From NCBI GenBank assembly GCA_031460505.1, contig JAVKTT010000002.1:1-64000 (forward strand): a stretch of 64,000 nucleotides of DNA, in the 5' to 3' direction. The notes under the pieces are model-generated. The model was not told where the DNA came from. It made no database searches and saw only the letters and a program-made list of their open reading frames with translations. A program made the translations under genes and the position numbers. Positions within the stretch are counted from its first letter, which is position 1. Each line of letters begins with the position of its first letter. The DNA is from JAAYTL01 sp031460505. GTDB taxonomy: Bacteria > Bacillota > Clostridia > Tissierellales > Tissierellaceae. Shown here one piece after another: positions 18,189 through 26,499 of this stretch.

Positions 18189-19871
18189 ATGAAAACTAAA
18201 AAAATCATAGCTTTGGTATTATCATTAATGATGTTAACTGTTTTTGTTGTTGGTTGTTCTAATGATAGTTCTACAAGTACTGCAAATAACGATACTAACA
18301 ACAACGCTACAAATGAACCTTCTAATAATAATCAAGAAGAGCCTTCTTCAGAGCCAAAGATTGGTGGAGACTTAGTAGTTGGTCTTTCTGGAGATCCATA
18401 TTCTTTAGCAACATGGAACTCAAATGACATGAACTCTTCATTAGTAATGAATTTAGTTTTACCAGCACTTATGGTTACAGATGAAAATGGTAACAAAGTT
18501 CCATATGTAGTAAAAGAGTATTCCATTAGTGATGATGCTAAAGAATATACTTTGACAATTCATGAAGGTATGAATTGGCATGATGGAACACCATTTACTA
18601 CAGCCGATTTAGAGTTTACTGCAAAATATGTTGTAGAGCATTCTCTAGGATTTGGTGCAGATATGTATGCGAATGTTGAAAGTATGGAAATTATAGATGA
18701 TACAACTATTATTTACAGATTAGTTCAACCCCAAGTTAACTTCTTATCACAAATGGGATTCTGGGTTGATATAATGCCTAAACATGTTTTTGAGAGTGTA
18801 GATGATCCAGCAAACTTTGCTTATGATGGATTAGGATTTGGTCCTTATAAAGTTAAAGAGTATGTAAAAGGACAATATTATACATTAGAAAGAAATGAAG
18901 ATTGGCCATTAACTAGTGAACTTGGTGGGCCTTTCTTAGACACAATAACTTTTAGAGTATTCCCAGATGCAAATGCTTTAGTTTTAGCTATAAAAAATGG
19001 TGAAGTACAAGTTTCAGGTTCATCATTGCCAGTAGCTGCTCAAAAACAACTTGAAGCGGATCCTGATAATTTTGGGGTTATGAAAGTTGACTCTTTAGGA
19101 TTTGGTTATCTAAGTTTTAATTATAGAAATGAAATATTAGCAGATCAAAATGTAAGACTAGCTTTTGCTAAGACAATAGATAGAAATGCATTAGTAAACA
19201 TTGCACTGCAAGGTGGAGCAACTATCATGGAAACTCCAATATCACCTGTATTTAAAGATTTAGTTGCATCTAACATAAAATACCCTGAATTAGATATTCA
19301 AGGTGCTGCTGGTGTGCTCGAAGCTGCTGGATACAAAGATTCTAATAATGATGGAGTTAGAGAAAGTGCTGATGGTAAAGCTTTGGAGTTTGCTTTGAGT
19401 TACAGAACTACATCTGCAAACATTGACTCAGTAGTAAATATAATCAAGGCTAATGCGGAAGAAGCTGGATTCAAAATTACTCTTCAACCACTAGATCCTG
19501 CTACTTATACTGATAGAGTAGTTAAGCAAGGTAACTTTGACATGAATGTTATTGAGTGGGGAGTAATTGATGACGCTGACACTTCACTTTCGACAATTTA
19601 TAGATCAGATTCAGCTCTTAACTTTATGGCATACAAAAATGAAAAAATAGACGCTCTATTAGATGCTTCTCAAATTGAACCTAGCTATCAAAAACGTATA
19701 GAAATTATGAATGAATTTCAAGAAGAATTTGTTAAAGAACTTCCAAGTTTAAATCTATGGGTTAGAAACAATGCTTATGGTTATTCAAAAGCTTATGGAG
19801 GTTGGGATTTAACACCTGGATTATATGGGGTGCTTGATGTTAAGGATATCGTAAATGTATATGAAAAATAG
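18189..19871 (+). CDS. Peptide ABC transporter substrate-binding lipoprotein (SBP_bac_5)
   Basis: 560 aa. A lipoprotein signal with lipobox VVGC (Cys23) is followed by a low-complexity S/T/N-rich tether (about 24-55). The mature domain is an extracellular solute-binding protein family 5 member: IGGDLVVGLSGDP at the start, then LTIHEGMNWHDGTPFTTADL (about 118-137), the region usually written as the family signature. It captures peptides outside the cell for the dpp-type transporter. It lies 14 bases after the deacylase gene in the same operon, with GGAGGA before the ATG. Confidence 0.93.
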   Translation: MKTKKIIALVLSLMMLTVFVVGCSNDSSTSTANNDTNNNATNEPSNNNQEEPSSEPKIGGDLVVGLSGDPYSLATWNSNDMNSSLVMNLVLPALMVTDENGNKVPYVVKEYSISDDAKEYTLTIHEGMNWHDGTPFTTADLEFTAKYVVEHSLGFGADMYANVESMEIIDDTTIIYRLVQPQVNFLSQMGFWVDIMPKHVFESVDDPANFAYDGLGFGPYKVKEYVKGQYYTLERNEDWPLTSELGGPFLDTITFRVFPDANALVLAIKNGEVQVSGSSLPVAAQKQLEADPDNFGVMKVDSLGFGYLSFNYRNEILADQNVRLAFAKTIDRNALVNIALQGGATIMETPISPVFKDLVASNIKYPELDIQGAAGVLEAAGYKDSNNDGVRESADGKALEFALSYRTTSANIDSVVNIIKANAEEAGFKITLQPLDPATYTDRVVKQGNFDMNVIEWGVIDDADTSLSTIYRSDSALNFMAYKNEKIDALLDASQIEPSYQKRIEIMNEFQEEFVKELPSLNLWVRNNAYGYSKAYGGWDLTPGLYGVLDVKDIVNVYEK

Positions 19872-19883
19872 GAGGTAGTGTTA

Positions 19884-21086
19884 ATGGGTATAAAAACTGC
19901 TTATGATGGATATAAAGCATATTCATATTTAGAAGAAGGTAAGGATTATCCATATTTTGAATTCGCCGATTGGAACTGGGCGGGGGAATATCTAATCCCC
20001 CTTTCTGAAGAACAGGAGGAGAGAGTACTTAAGATTGCTAGAGATAAGATATTTATTGCACTACATGAACATCCAACTTTATTTCCTAAAAAGATTGAAG
20101 AAACAATCCCTCATGCAAAATATGGTAGAGAATTTTGTGCATATGAAGGACTTTCAAAGTCATATATAGATTGTGTATTTGATAATATGATGGATGGAAC
20201 AAATACAATTTCATCAAATGCTGGTTGGAAGTGGCAAGATATTATCCATGATTTAGGGATGAGATTATGTGATATTGCTCATCAGGATTTTCTAATTCAA
20301 TGTAGAAGAGTTGAAGATATTTATAGAGCACATAGAGAGGGAAAGATTGCCTGGGTTCCTGTAGTTGAAGGGGCAGCGCCTATTGAAAATGAGCTAGATA
20401 GAATTGATATACTTTATGGCTTAGGTGTAAGACAATTGGGAATAACATACTCGGAATCAAATGCTTTAGGTAATGGGTTAAAAGAAGATAATGATGGTGG
20501 GCTTACAAAATTTGGTAAGGAAGCTGTAGAAAGAATGAACAAAGTAGGTATGTTGATTGATGTATCTCATTGTGGTCCAAAGACAGCTTATGATGCAGTA
20601 ACATATTCAAAAGACCCAATAATTGCAAGTCACGTAGGTGCTAGAGCTTTATGGGATAGTAAGAGATTATTCCATGATGATTTGATTAAAGCCATAGCTC
20701 AAAAAGGTGGAGTTATAGCAGTAGAATCAGCTCCACATACTACAATGACTAAGACTAATATGACTCATGATATTGAGGCTGTAATGGAACATTTCGAATA
20801 TATTGCTAATTTAGTTGGTATAGATCATGTATCCTTTGGAATAGATTCTTTGTATGGTGACCATGTTGGGCTTCATAGAGTGTTTGCAGCACATTTATCC
20901 AAAGCTGACACAAGCAACAACTCAGTTAATTATAAAGAAGTAGATTATGTAAAAGGATTGGAAAATCCTACTGAAGCATCTTGGAATATTATTAGATGGC
21001 TAGTAAAACACAATTATTCAGATGAAGAAATAGAAAAAGTCATTGGTGGTAATGCTCTTAGAGTATTAGCTCAAGTATGGAAATAA
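19884..21086 (+). CDS. Membrane dipeptidase (peptidase M19 family)
   Basis: 400 aa, renal dipeptidase-type zinc peptidase; the family cleaves dipeptides, including those with a C-terminal D-residue. VVEGAAPIENELDRI, the segment LIDVSHCGPKTAYDA, PIIASHVGARALWD and HVSFGIDSLYGD align with the metal and substrate segments of M19. The usual N-terminal metal motif DGHNDLP is replaced by LHEHPTLFP (about 55-63), and the N-terminal 50 residues are unlike typical M19, so this is a divergent branch. ATG at 19884 follows GGAGGT. Last gene of the peptide operon, 12 bases after the binding protein, suggesting it hydrolyses the imported peptides. Confidence 0.85.
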   Translation: MGIKTAYDGYKAYSYLEEGKDYPYFEFADWNWAGEYLIPLSEEQEERVLKIARDKIFIALHEHPTLFPKKIEETIPHAKYGREFCAYEGLSKSYIDCVFDNMMDGTNTISSNAGWKWQDIIHDLGMRLCDIAHQDFLIQCRRVEDIYRAHREGKIAWVPVVEGAAPIENELDRIDILYGLGVRQLGITYSESNALGNGLKEDNDGGLTKFGKEAVERMNKVGMLIDVSHCGPKTAYDAVTYSKDPIIASHVGARALWDSKRLFHDDLIKAIAQKGGVIAVESAPHTTMTKTNMTHDIEAVMEHFEYIANLVGIDHVSFGIDSLYGDHVGLHRVFAAHLSKADTSNNSVNYKEVDYVKGLENPTEASWNIIRWLVKHNYSDEEIEKVIGGNALRVLAQVWK

Positions 21087-21120
21087 TAAATCTATAAAGT
21101 TAACTCTCCCTTAGTTAAAA

Positions 21121-21178
21121 GAATAGTTCCAACGAATCATTTGTTATTTTAGATTCGGAGGTACTATTCTATTTTTAT
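21121..21178 (+). terminator. Terminator of the peptide operon
   Basis: Arms 21121-21138 and 21152-21169 pair over 18 positions with a few internal mismatches, followed by a T-rich stretch. Confidence 0.7.
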
Positions 21179-21249
21179 AGATATTAAGTTTGAAACTATA
21201 CTACGCATAAAGTATAATGTTCATATAAAAAGAATTAGGGGGAAAAGGT

Positions 21250-22908
21250 GTGAAAAAAATATTTTTGAGCCTTTTAGTATTAATTGTTGTAATTGGTTTA
21301 ATTGGTGGAGGAATATATATTTTTAAATATAAACCTAGCGAAGAAGTAATTATATTTTCAGATGAAATGTATTTAATGATTGAAGATGTATTAATTGAAG
21401 ATGGGGAACCAGCGATATTTGAAGATAATCAGCTATATTTCTCTTTTGATATTATTAAAACTTATTTTGATGAAGATGTTTATTATGATGAAGCAGAAGA
21501 GTTACTAATCTTTACAAATAATGATAGGGTTAAGAGATATAAAATAGATGCTTATGAGGGAAGTGCTAATTCAAAGGAGTATTTGATAGACTATCCTGTA
21601 AAATTAATTGACAATAAGGTATATGTGCCATTAGATCTATTTCAAGATGATTATGAGATTGATGTTCAATATTACGATGAGACTAATGCAGTAGTAGTTG
21701 ATTATACTGATGTATATTATCTCAACGGTGAAATAGTTTTAAATGGAGCTAGTATAAGAACAGATTTAGATATAAAATCTCCAAAACTATTAGATGATAT
21801 TGAAATCAGCACAATTCTATACATTTATGGAGAATTCGAGGATTGGTATAAGGTTAGAACATTAGACGGTATACCTGGATTTATTGAAAAGAAATATGTA
21901 AAGGTAAATCATACCAAGGATATATACAAAACAGAGCTTCTGGACAGAAATGAATTTCTAAATGAAGATATCGCAAAGATAAATTTAACATGGGATTACA
22001 CCTATAGAAAACTAGCTAATACAGATAATATTAAACAAATTTCAGGTGTAAATGTTATGTCGCCTACATGGTTCTCTATAACAGATGAAAATAGAACTAT
22101 ATATGATAAAGGAAATAGGGATTATGTAAGTAAATATGGCAATCTAGGGTATGAGATATGGCCTTTAATAGATAATAGTTTTGACCCTGACTTAACTCAT
22201 AATCTTTTAAAATCAAGTGAAAATAGGGAAAAATTGATTGATGATATATTGGATATATATTTGGACTATGGGTTTCAAGGTATAAATATAGATTTTGAAA
22301 ACATTCATTTGAAAGATAAAGATTTGTTAACTCAATTTGTAAGAGAGCTCTATCCGGTATTTAAGGAAAATGGTTTAATAGTATCTATGGCTGTTTCGCC
22401 GCTATCAACTAGTGAAAATTGGTCATTGAGTTTTGATAGAGAAAGACTTTCAAAAACTACTGATTATTTGATGCTTATGGCATATGATCAGCATTGGGCT
22501 GCAAGCCCTATAGCAGGTTCTGTGGCTCAATACTCATGGGTTGAAAGAAGTATTGAGGGAGTACTTGAATTTATTCCTAATAATAAGTTAATTTTAGCGG
22601 TACCTTATTATACTAGATTATGGATTGAAGAAGATGGTAAAGTCTCATCTCAAGCATTATCTATGGATACTGCTAACAAATTTATTTATGAAAATGATGT
22701 AGAGCTTACTTGGGATGATGAATCAATGCAATATTATGGAGAAATAGGCAAAGATGGAAAGACATACAAAATTTGGTTAGAAGACAGTAATTCATTAAAA
22801 TACAAAGCATCTCTAATAAATAAGTATAGTTTAGCTGGTGTCGCTAGTTGGAGGAAAGGCTTTGAAACTGAGGATGTTTGGGAAACAATTGCTACTGTAG
22901 TAAATTAA
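21250..22908 (+). CDS. Membrane-anchored SH3 / glycoside hydrolase family 18 protein
   Basis: 552 aa. Domains in order: N-terminal membrane anchor (about 3-25); a stalk-like region resembling copper-amine-oxidase N-terminal repeats (about 35-150, VKLIDNKVYVPLDLF); an SH3-type domain (about 165-220, ending GIPGFIEKKYVKV); and a GH18 barrel (about 235-550) with GFQGINIDFENI, where the last Asp and Glu of the catalytic DxxDxDxE pattern remain but the first two Asp are Gln and Asn. The GxNxDFE form is common in spore-cortex and YaaH-like enzymes. Start is GTG at 21250 after GGGGGA. Role: probable cell wall or spore peptidoglycan hydrolase. Confidence 0.82.
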   Translation: MKKIFLSLLVLIVVIGLIGGGIYIFKYKPSEEVIIFSDEMYLMIEDVLIEDGEPAIFEDNQLYFSFDIIKTYFDEDVYYDEAEELLIFTNNDRVKRYKIDAYEGSANSKEYLIDYPVKLIDNKVYVPLDLFQDDYEIDVQYYDETNAVVVDYTDVYYLNGEIVLNGASIRTDLDIKSPKLLDDIEISTILYIYGEFEDWYKVRTLDGIPGFIEKKYVKVNHTKDIYKTELLDRNEFLNEDIAKINLTWDYTYRKLANTDNIKQISGVNVMSPTWFSITDENRTIYDKGNRDYVSKYGNLGYEIWPLIDNSFDPDLTHNLLKSSENREKLIDDILDIYLDYGFQGINIDFENIHLKDKDLLTQFVRELYPVFKENGLIVSMAVSPLSTSENWSLSFDRERLSKTTDYLMLMAYDQHWAASPIAGSVAQYSWVERSIEGVLEFIPNNKLILAVPYYTRLWIEEDGKVSSQALSMDTANKFIYENDVELTWDDESMQYYGEIGKDGKTYKIWLEDSNSLKYKASLINKYSLAGVASWRKGFETEDVWETIATVVN

Positions 22909-22950
22909 TAAGATGAAACACATTCTTATTAATTTAACAAACTAAAACTA

Positions 22951-22979
22951 TTGACTAAGAAGTATAATTATTATATTAT
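22951..22979 (+). promoter_or_regulatory. Sigma-A promoter of the zinc-PLC-like gene
   Basis: TTGACT (22951-22956), 17-base spacer, TATTAT (22974-22979), each one base off consensus. A weak hairpin overlapping the preceding stop codon (22905-22932) lies upstream. Confidence 0.7.
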
Positions 22980-23047
22980 AAAAACTATATTAGTTTAATA
23001 AATATTTCATAATATAGTGTTATATGAAAATAAAGGGGTTGTTTTAA

Positions 23048-23683
23048 ATATTCGCAGATACTCATAAACTTATTGCAACAAATATTTATAACAATGTGTT
23101 CGATATATATGGTTTAAAACTTGATAAAGATAGATTATTATGGGGTTCAGTGGCGCCGGATGTACTACCTCATTATAAGTTTATTCGTCATTATGCTGAT
23201 GAAAGTATAAACTATATTACTAAGGAGATTATCAAAATTATCTTTGTTAGTAGATATGTGGACTTTAAAAAAATAGATGACCCAATTTCTATAAAATTAT
23301 TAAGTAAGAAAATAGGAATTATTTCTCATTATCTTTCAGACTATGTTTGTTATCCCCATGCGAATAGATGGACGTTTTTCGGTTCTATGAAAAAACATAT
23401 TAAATATGAATCAGATTTAAATGATTATGCTAGAACGCATAGTTTTAAGAAAAATGTTGTGCAGATAGAGGATATAGATATATACGATGATAGATTTAAT
23501 TCTTTGAAGTCAAGGATTAAAGACTATATTCACGACGTAATAAGTGAATACAATCAAAGAACAAGTTTAGACAATGATCTAAACTTTGCTATATCACTTA
23601 ATTTAAAGATGACATATTTTATATTAGATACTATTAATCAGTATTCAGAAGAATTATACACTCAGTTTGTATTTGAGATTTAA
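23048..23683 (+). CDS. Zinc-dependent phospholipase C-like protein, probable ATA start
   Basis: About 211 aa, resembling the zinc-dependent phospholipase C (PF00882-like) fold proteins of Clostridia, which are helical and rich in His/Asp ligands. Ligand-like residues include ADTHK (His6), SVAPDVLPHY, HYLSDYVCYPHA and KKHIKYE. The usual starts are a problem: the first GTG (23096) would remove residues 1-16 with the first Asp/His and has no ribosome-binding site. An in-frame stop is at 23045. AAAGGGG (23032-23038) sits 9 bases before ATA at 23048, which opens the conserved N-terminus (start)-FADTHKLIATN. I therefore place the start at ATA. No signal peptide. Enzymatic activity is not established. 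Confidence 0.65.
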   Translation: MFADTHKLIATNIYNNVFDIYGLKLDKDRLLWGSVAPDVLPHYKFIRHYADESINYITKEIIKIIFVSRYVDFKKIDDPISIKLLSKKIGIISHYLSDYVCYPHANRWTFFGSMKKHIKYESDLNDYARTHSFKKNVVQIEDIDIYDDRFNSLKSRIKDYIHDVISEYNQRTSLDNDLNFAISLNLKMTYFILDTINQYSEELYTQFVFEI

Positions 23684-23710
23684 TTAGTCGTGTAGATATT
23701 AAATATATTT

Positions 23711-23750
23711 AAAAAGATATATTGTTTAATTTACAATATATCTTTTTATT
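23711..23750 (+). terminator. Terminator after the zinc-PLC-like gene
   Basis: Perfect 15-bp stem (23711-23725 with 23733-23747), 7-base loop, T run. A short palindrome (23751-23761) follows. The rest of the gap to 23913 is AT-rich with a TATAAT at 23830-23835 but no good -35 element. Confidence 0.85.
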
Positions 23751-23913
23751 GTCCTTAGGACGCTTAATTTATTAAATTATCTTAGGATTTGATTTATGGT
23801 TTGCTCTATAAAAATGAAGAAATATGTAGTATAATAATAAATAATGTCGGTCTAGATATAAGTAATCTTAAATATTTGTAACTAATGACGATTTTATTAA
23901 AGGAGGGGGAAGA

Positions 23914-24648
23914 TTGGCATTGTTAGATAGTAATACATATGACATATACGATAAACTTAAATATAACTTTCTTTTTAACAACGATATCAACTGTATACAT
24001 ATCCTCCTAAACCTTTATGATTTAGAGAATAATATCAATAATATTGTTCCAAATTACATATCAATAAACAACCTGAGAAAAAACATTTCTAAACTATTAA
24101 ATGATAGAAGAGGTAACCATCTCATAGCTTATAATCTAGGGGAATTGATACACGAAGAAATAAATAGATTAGAGCTATATTTATATCTAGAAGGGTATAA
24201 ATATGGTTTTTTAAATAACAAAAATGCTAACCAATTAGAAGATATAACAATAAAATATTATTCGATTCCAGATTTATATAATATGAAGTATTTATTCCAT
24301 TTCAATATAAAAGAAGAAGAGATCGTAGAGTTTAAAAATATTTTTCTTGATAATGTAGGGAAAGTGGAAAAAGCAAGTAAAAGGCTTTATAACATTATTT
24401 TAGAGTATGTGTCAATTATTATAAAACCCAAGATTTATTCTTTAAATAAACACTTGGACAAGCAATTATCTATTGATATTGGTAATGATGGTGCAAATAT
24501 AAAGGAAGATGAAACATTACTTACTATAGATGAATTAAAAATAATCTACAATGAAGTACTAAGGATAATTCTGAAGGATGGCCAAAAAATTTACCAAAAT
24601 GCTAGCTGGAATGGTCTAAATGATAGAGTGCTCAAAAGATATAGATGA
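23914..24648 (+). CDS. Hypothetical protein, 244 aa
   Basis: A 244-residue soluble protein rich in Ile, Asn, Leu and Tyr, predicted mostly alpha-helical. There is no signal peptide, membrane helix, cysteine motif or recognisable nucleotide-binding loop. A distinctive segment is RRGNHLIAYNLGELIHEEINRLELYLYLEGYKYGF (about 69-103; written here only as a landmark is RRGNHLIAYN). The start is TTG at 23914 directly after GGAGGGGGA; it is the only start in a good position. I do not recognise the family. It stands between a zinc-PLC-like gene and a BofC-like gene, both compatible with a sporulation setting, but function is unknown. Confidence 0.75.
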   Translation: MALLDSNTYDIYDKLKYNFLFNNDINCIHILLNLYDLENNINNIVPNYISINNLRKNISKLLNDRRGNHLIAYNLGELIHEEINRLELYLYLEGYKYGFLNNKNANQLEDITIKYYSIPDLYNMKYLFHFNIKEEEIVEFKNIFLDNVGKVEKASKRLYNIILEYVSIIIKPKIYSLNKHLDKQLSIDIGNDGANIKEDETLLTIDELKIIYNEVLRIILKDGQKIYQNASWNGLNDRVLKRYR

Positions 24649-24681
24649 TAAGGTTTGTATAAAATTTAAATTAATGGAAAT

Positions 24682-24715
24682 AATATCCTTCTAGATAGAA
24701 ATCTGGAGGGATATT
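24682..24715 (+). promoter_or_regulatory. Hairpin burying the ribosome-binding site of the BofC-like gene
   Basis: Arms 24682-24696 and 24701-24715 form a continuous 15-bp stem (two G-T wobbles) closed by the four-base loop AGAA. The 3' arm contains the ribosome-binding site GGAGGG (24705-24710), and the stem ends one base before the ATG at 24717. No T tract. In RNA form translation should be blocked until the helix opens. Confidence 0.7.
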
Positions 24716-24716
24716 T

Positions 24717-25298
24717 ATGAAAAGAAGCAGATTTATGATAATATTTGGTTTTTGTATAGTGTTTTTCATAATGAGCTTTTATTTAGGTTATCAACTAATG
24801 GATCTAAGTATAGAAAATCGAAATTTAGCAGAAGAACAAAATGAAAAAAGCAATGAAGATATTGAAATAGTAAGGGAAGAAAATAGAATTTCGCCTAATA
24901 CCTTTATTGAAAAGAGAATTCATTATAAAGACTGTGGACATTTAATAGAAAGTACTGATTTAGCCGAGGATGAGGTCATTAACTTTACGAGAGATGAATA
25001 CGAAGAGTATTTAAATACTACTTATCCTAATTCGAGACTTATATCATTTTCTAATGTAAAAATAGTTGTATATAGTGAAAGAAATCACCTATGTCAGGAA
25101 CACTTTATAGTAGGTGAGCATAATGGACATATTGCAATATATAATATAGATGAAAATGGTGAACAGGTATTGTACAAGAGTTTCACAGATTATCCTATAA
25201 GTATTTTAAGGCAAATAGACCAAGACAAACTCAAAGAAGGTATTAGAGTTGATAGCGAAGAAGAGCTATCTGAAATGCTTGAAAATTTTATATCATAG
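24717..25298 (+). CDS. BofC C-terminal-domain-like protein
   Basis: 193 aa with one N-terminal membrane helix (about 7-27) and an extracytoplasmic remainder. Residues about 35-50 are charged linker. The C-terminal half (HLCQEHFIVGEHNGHIAIYNIDENGEQ, here cited by HFIVGEHNGHIAIY, about 138-151) resembles the BofC C-terminal domain, which in Bacillus acts between forespore and mother cell to restrain the SpoIVB protease and sigma-K activation. A conserved Cys pair (HYKDCGH and NHLCQEH) is visible. In several Clostridia such a gene lies just before ruvC, as here. Translation is likely controlled by the hairpin at 24682-24715. Confidence 0.65.
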   Translation: MKRSRFMIIFGFCIVFFIMSFYLGYQLMDLSIENRNLAEEQNEKSNEDIEIVREENRISPNTFIEKRIHYKDCGHLIESTDLAEDEVINFTRDEYEEYLNTTYPNSRLISFSNVKIVVYSERNHLCQEHFIVGEHNGHIAIYNIDENGEQVLYKSFTDYPISILRQIDQDKLKEGIRVDSEEELSEMLENFIS

Positions 25299-25302
25299 CT
25301 AG

Positions 25303-25331
25303 CTAAGTTAGATATCTAACTTAGTTTTTTT
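25303..25331 (+). terminator. Terminator before ruvC
   Basis: Perfect 22-base palindrome (25303-25324) followed by six T. Confidence 0.87.
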
Positions 25332-25383
25332 ATATGTTAAATTATGTTACAATATAGAGTATAATAGTTGAAAGGGGATATTA

Positions 25384-25878
25384 ATGATTATTTTAGGTAT
25401 TGACCCAGGTATAGCCATTGTGGGATATGGTGTTATTGAATGTATAGGAAATAACCACAAACCTATTGAATATGGCTGCATCACAACTGACTCCAAACTT
25501 GATTTTCCCGAGAGATTAATGATTGTTTATGATGAGTTGACAAAGATAATTGATAAATATAATCCTGTTGATTTAGCCATAGAAGAGCTATTCTTTAACA
25601 AGAATGTCAAAACAGCCATAAAAGTTGGACAGGCTAGGGGCGTTGAAATATTAGCTGCTGCAAATAAGGGACTAGGTATATATGAATATACACCGCTTCA
25701 GATTAAACAGGGAATAGTTGGTTATGGTAGGGCTGAAAAACATCAAGTACAAGAGATGGTAAAGATGTTCTTAAATTTAAAGGAAATTCCAAGGCCTGAT
25801 GATGCTGCTGATGCATTGGCAGTTGCTTTATGCCATGCTAATTGTTTAAAATTTAAAGATAATTTTAGAATGAAATAG
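25384..25878 (+). CDS. ruvC: Holliday junction resolvase RuvC
   Basis: 164 aa, standard RuvC length. RNase H-like fold with acidic catalytic residues in ILGIDPG (Asp7), LAIEELFF (Glu68 region) and RPDDAADALAVA near the C-terminus. It cuts Holliday junctions after branch migration by RuvAB. ATG follows AAAGGGG. Transcription probably starts close upstream (TATAAT at 25360-25365, weak -35). First gene of ruvC-ruvA-ruvB, followed by spoIID-like, queA and tgt, a gene order common in Clostridia. Confidence 0.96.
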   Translation: MIILGIDPGIAIVGYGVIECIGNNHKPIEYGCITTDSKLDFPERLMIVYDELTKIIDKYNPVDLAIEELFFNKNVKTAIKVGQARGVEILAAANKGLGIYEYTPLQIKQGIVGYGRAEKHQVQEMVKMFLNLKEIPRPDDAADALAVALCHANCLKFKDNFRMK

Positions 25879-25896
25879 ATTTCTAGGAGTGGTTAA

Positions 25897-26487
25897 ATGT
25901 TTGATTTTATAATTGGTGATATTGTAAGCATCGAAAATGACTACGTTGTTATTCAAAATAATGGTATAGGTTATAGGGTATTTGCTTCATCTAATACTTT
26001 GATGAGTCTACAAATAGGTAAGAAGGATCAAATGCTTTTTACTGAGTTTCATGTAAGAGAAGATGGGTTTTACCTATATGGATTTGTAACTAAAGAAGAA
26101 CTTGATATGTTTAATAGCCTACTTAGAGTATCAAAAATCGGGGCAAAAACAGCCTTAGGCATGTTATCTACACTATCTCCTAACAAGATTAAGATCGCTA
26201 TTATCAATAAGGATTTAGATGTTCTGTGCCAAGCACCGGGAATAGGTAAGAAAACTGCTGAAAGAATTGTCTTTGAATTAAAAGATAAGATTGATACAAA
26301 TATTGATCTTGACGATATAGATGATATAGTAGTTGCACCAAATGCGTCTAATGAAGCTTTGGCAGGTCTTATGTCTTTAGGATATTCAAGGTATGAAGTT
26401 GAAAATGCAATCAAGAAATTAGACACAACTAATATGGGTGTTGAGGATTTAATAAGGGAAGGATTGAAGCAATTATCAAAAAATTAA
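25897..26487 (+). CDS. ruvA: Holliday junction DNA helicase subunit RuvA
   Basis: 196 aa. The N-terminal OB fold (FIIGDIVSIENDYVVI), two helix-hairpin-helix motifs (LLRVSKIGAKTALGML and APGIGKKTAERIV) and the mobile C-terminal RuvB-binding domain (SNEALAGLMSLGYSR) are all present. It binds the junction as a tetramer and loads RuvB. It lies 18 bases after ruvC with AGGAGTGG before the ATG. Confidence 0.96.
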   Translation: MFDFIIGDIVSIENDYVVIQNNGIGYRVFASSNTLMSLQIGKKDQMLFTEFHVREDGFYLYGFVTKEELDMFNSLLRVSKIGAKTALGMLSTLSPNKIKIAIINKDLDVLCQAPGIGKKTAERIVFELKDKIDTNIDLDDIDDIVVAPNASNEALAGLMSLGYSRYEVENAIKKLDTTNMGVEDLIREGLKQLSKN

Positions 26488-26499
26488 AGGGGTAATTAT

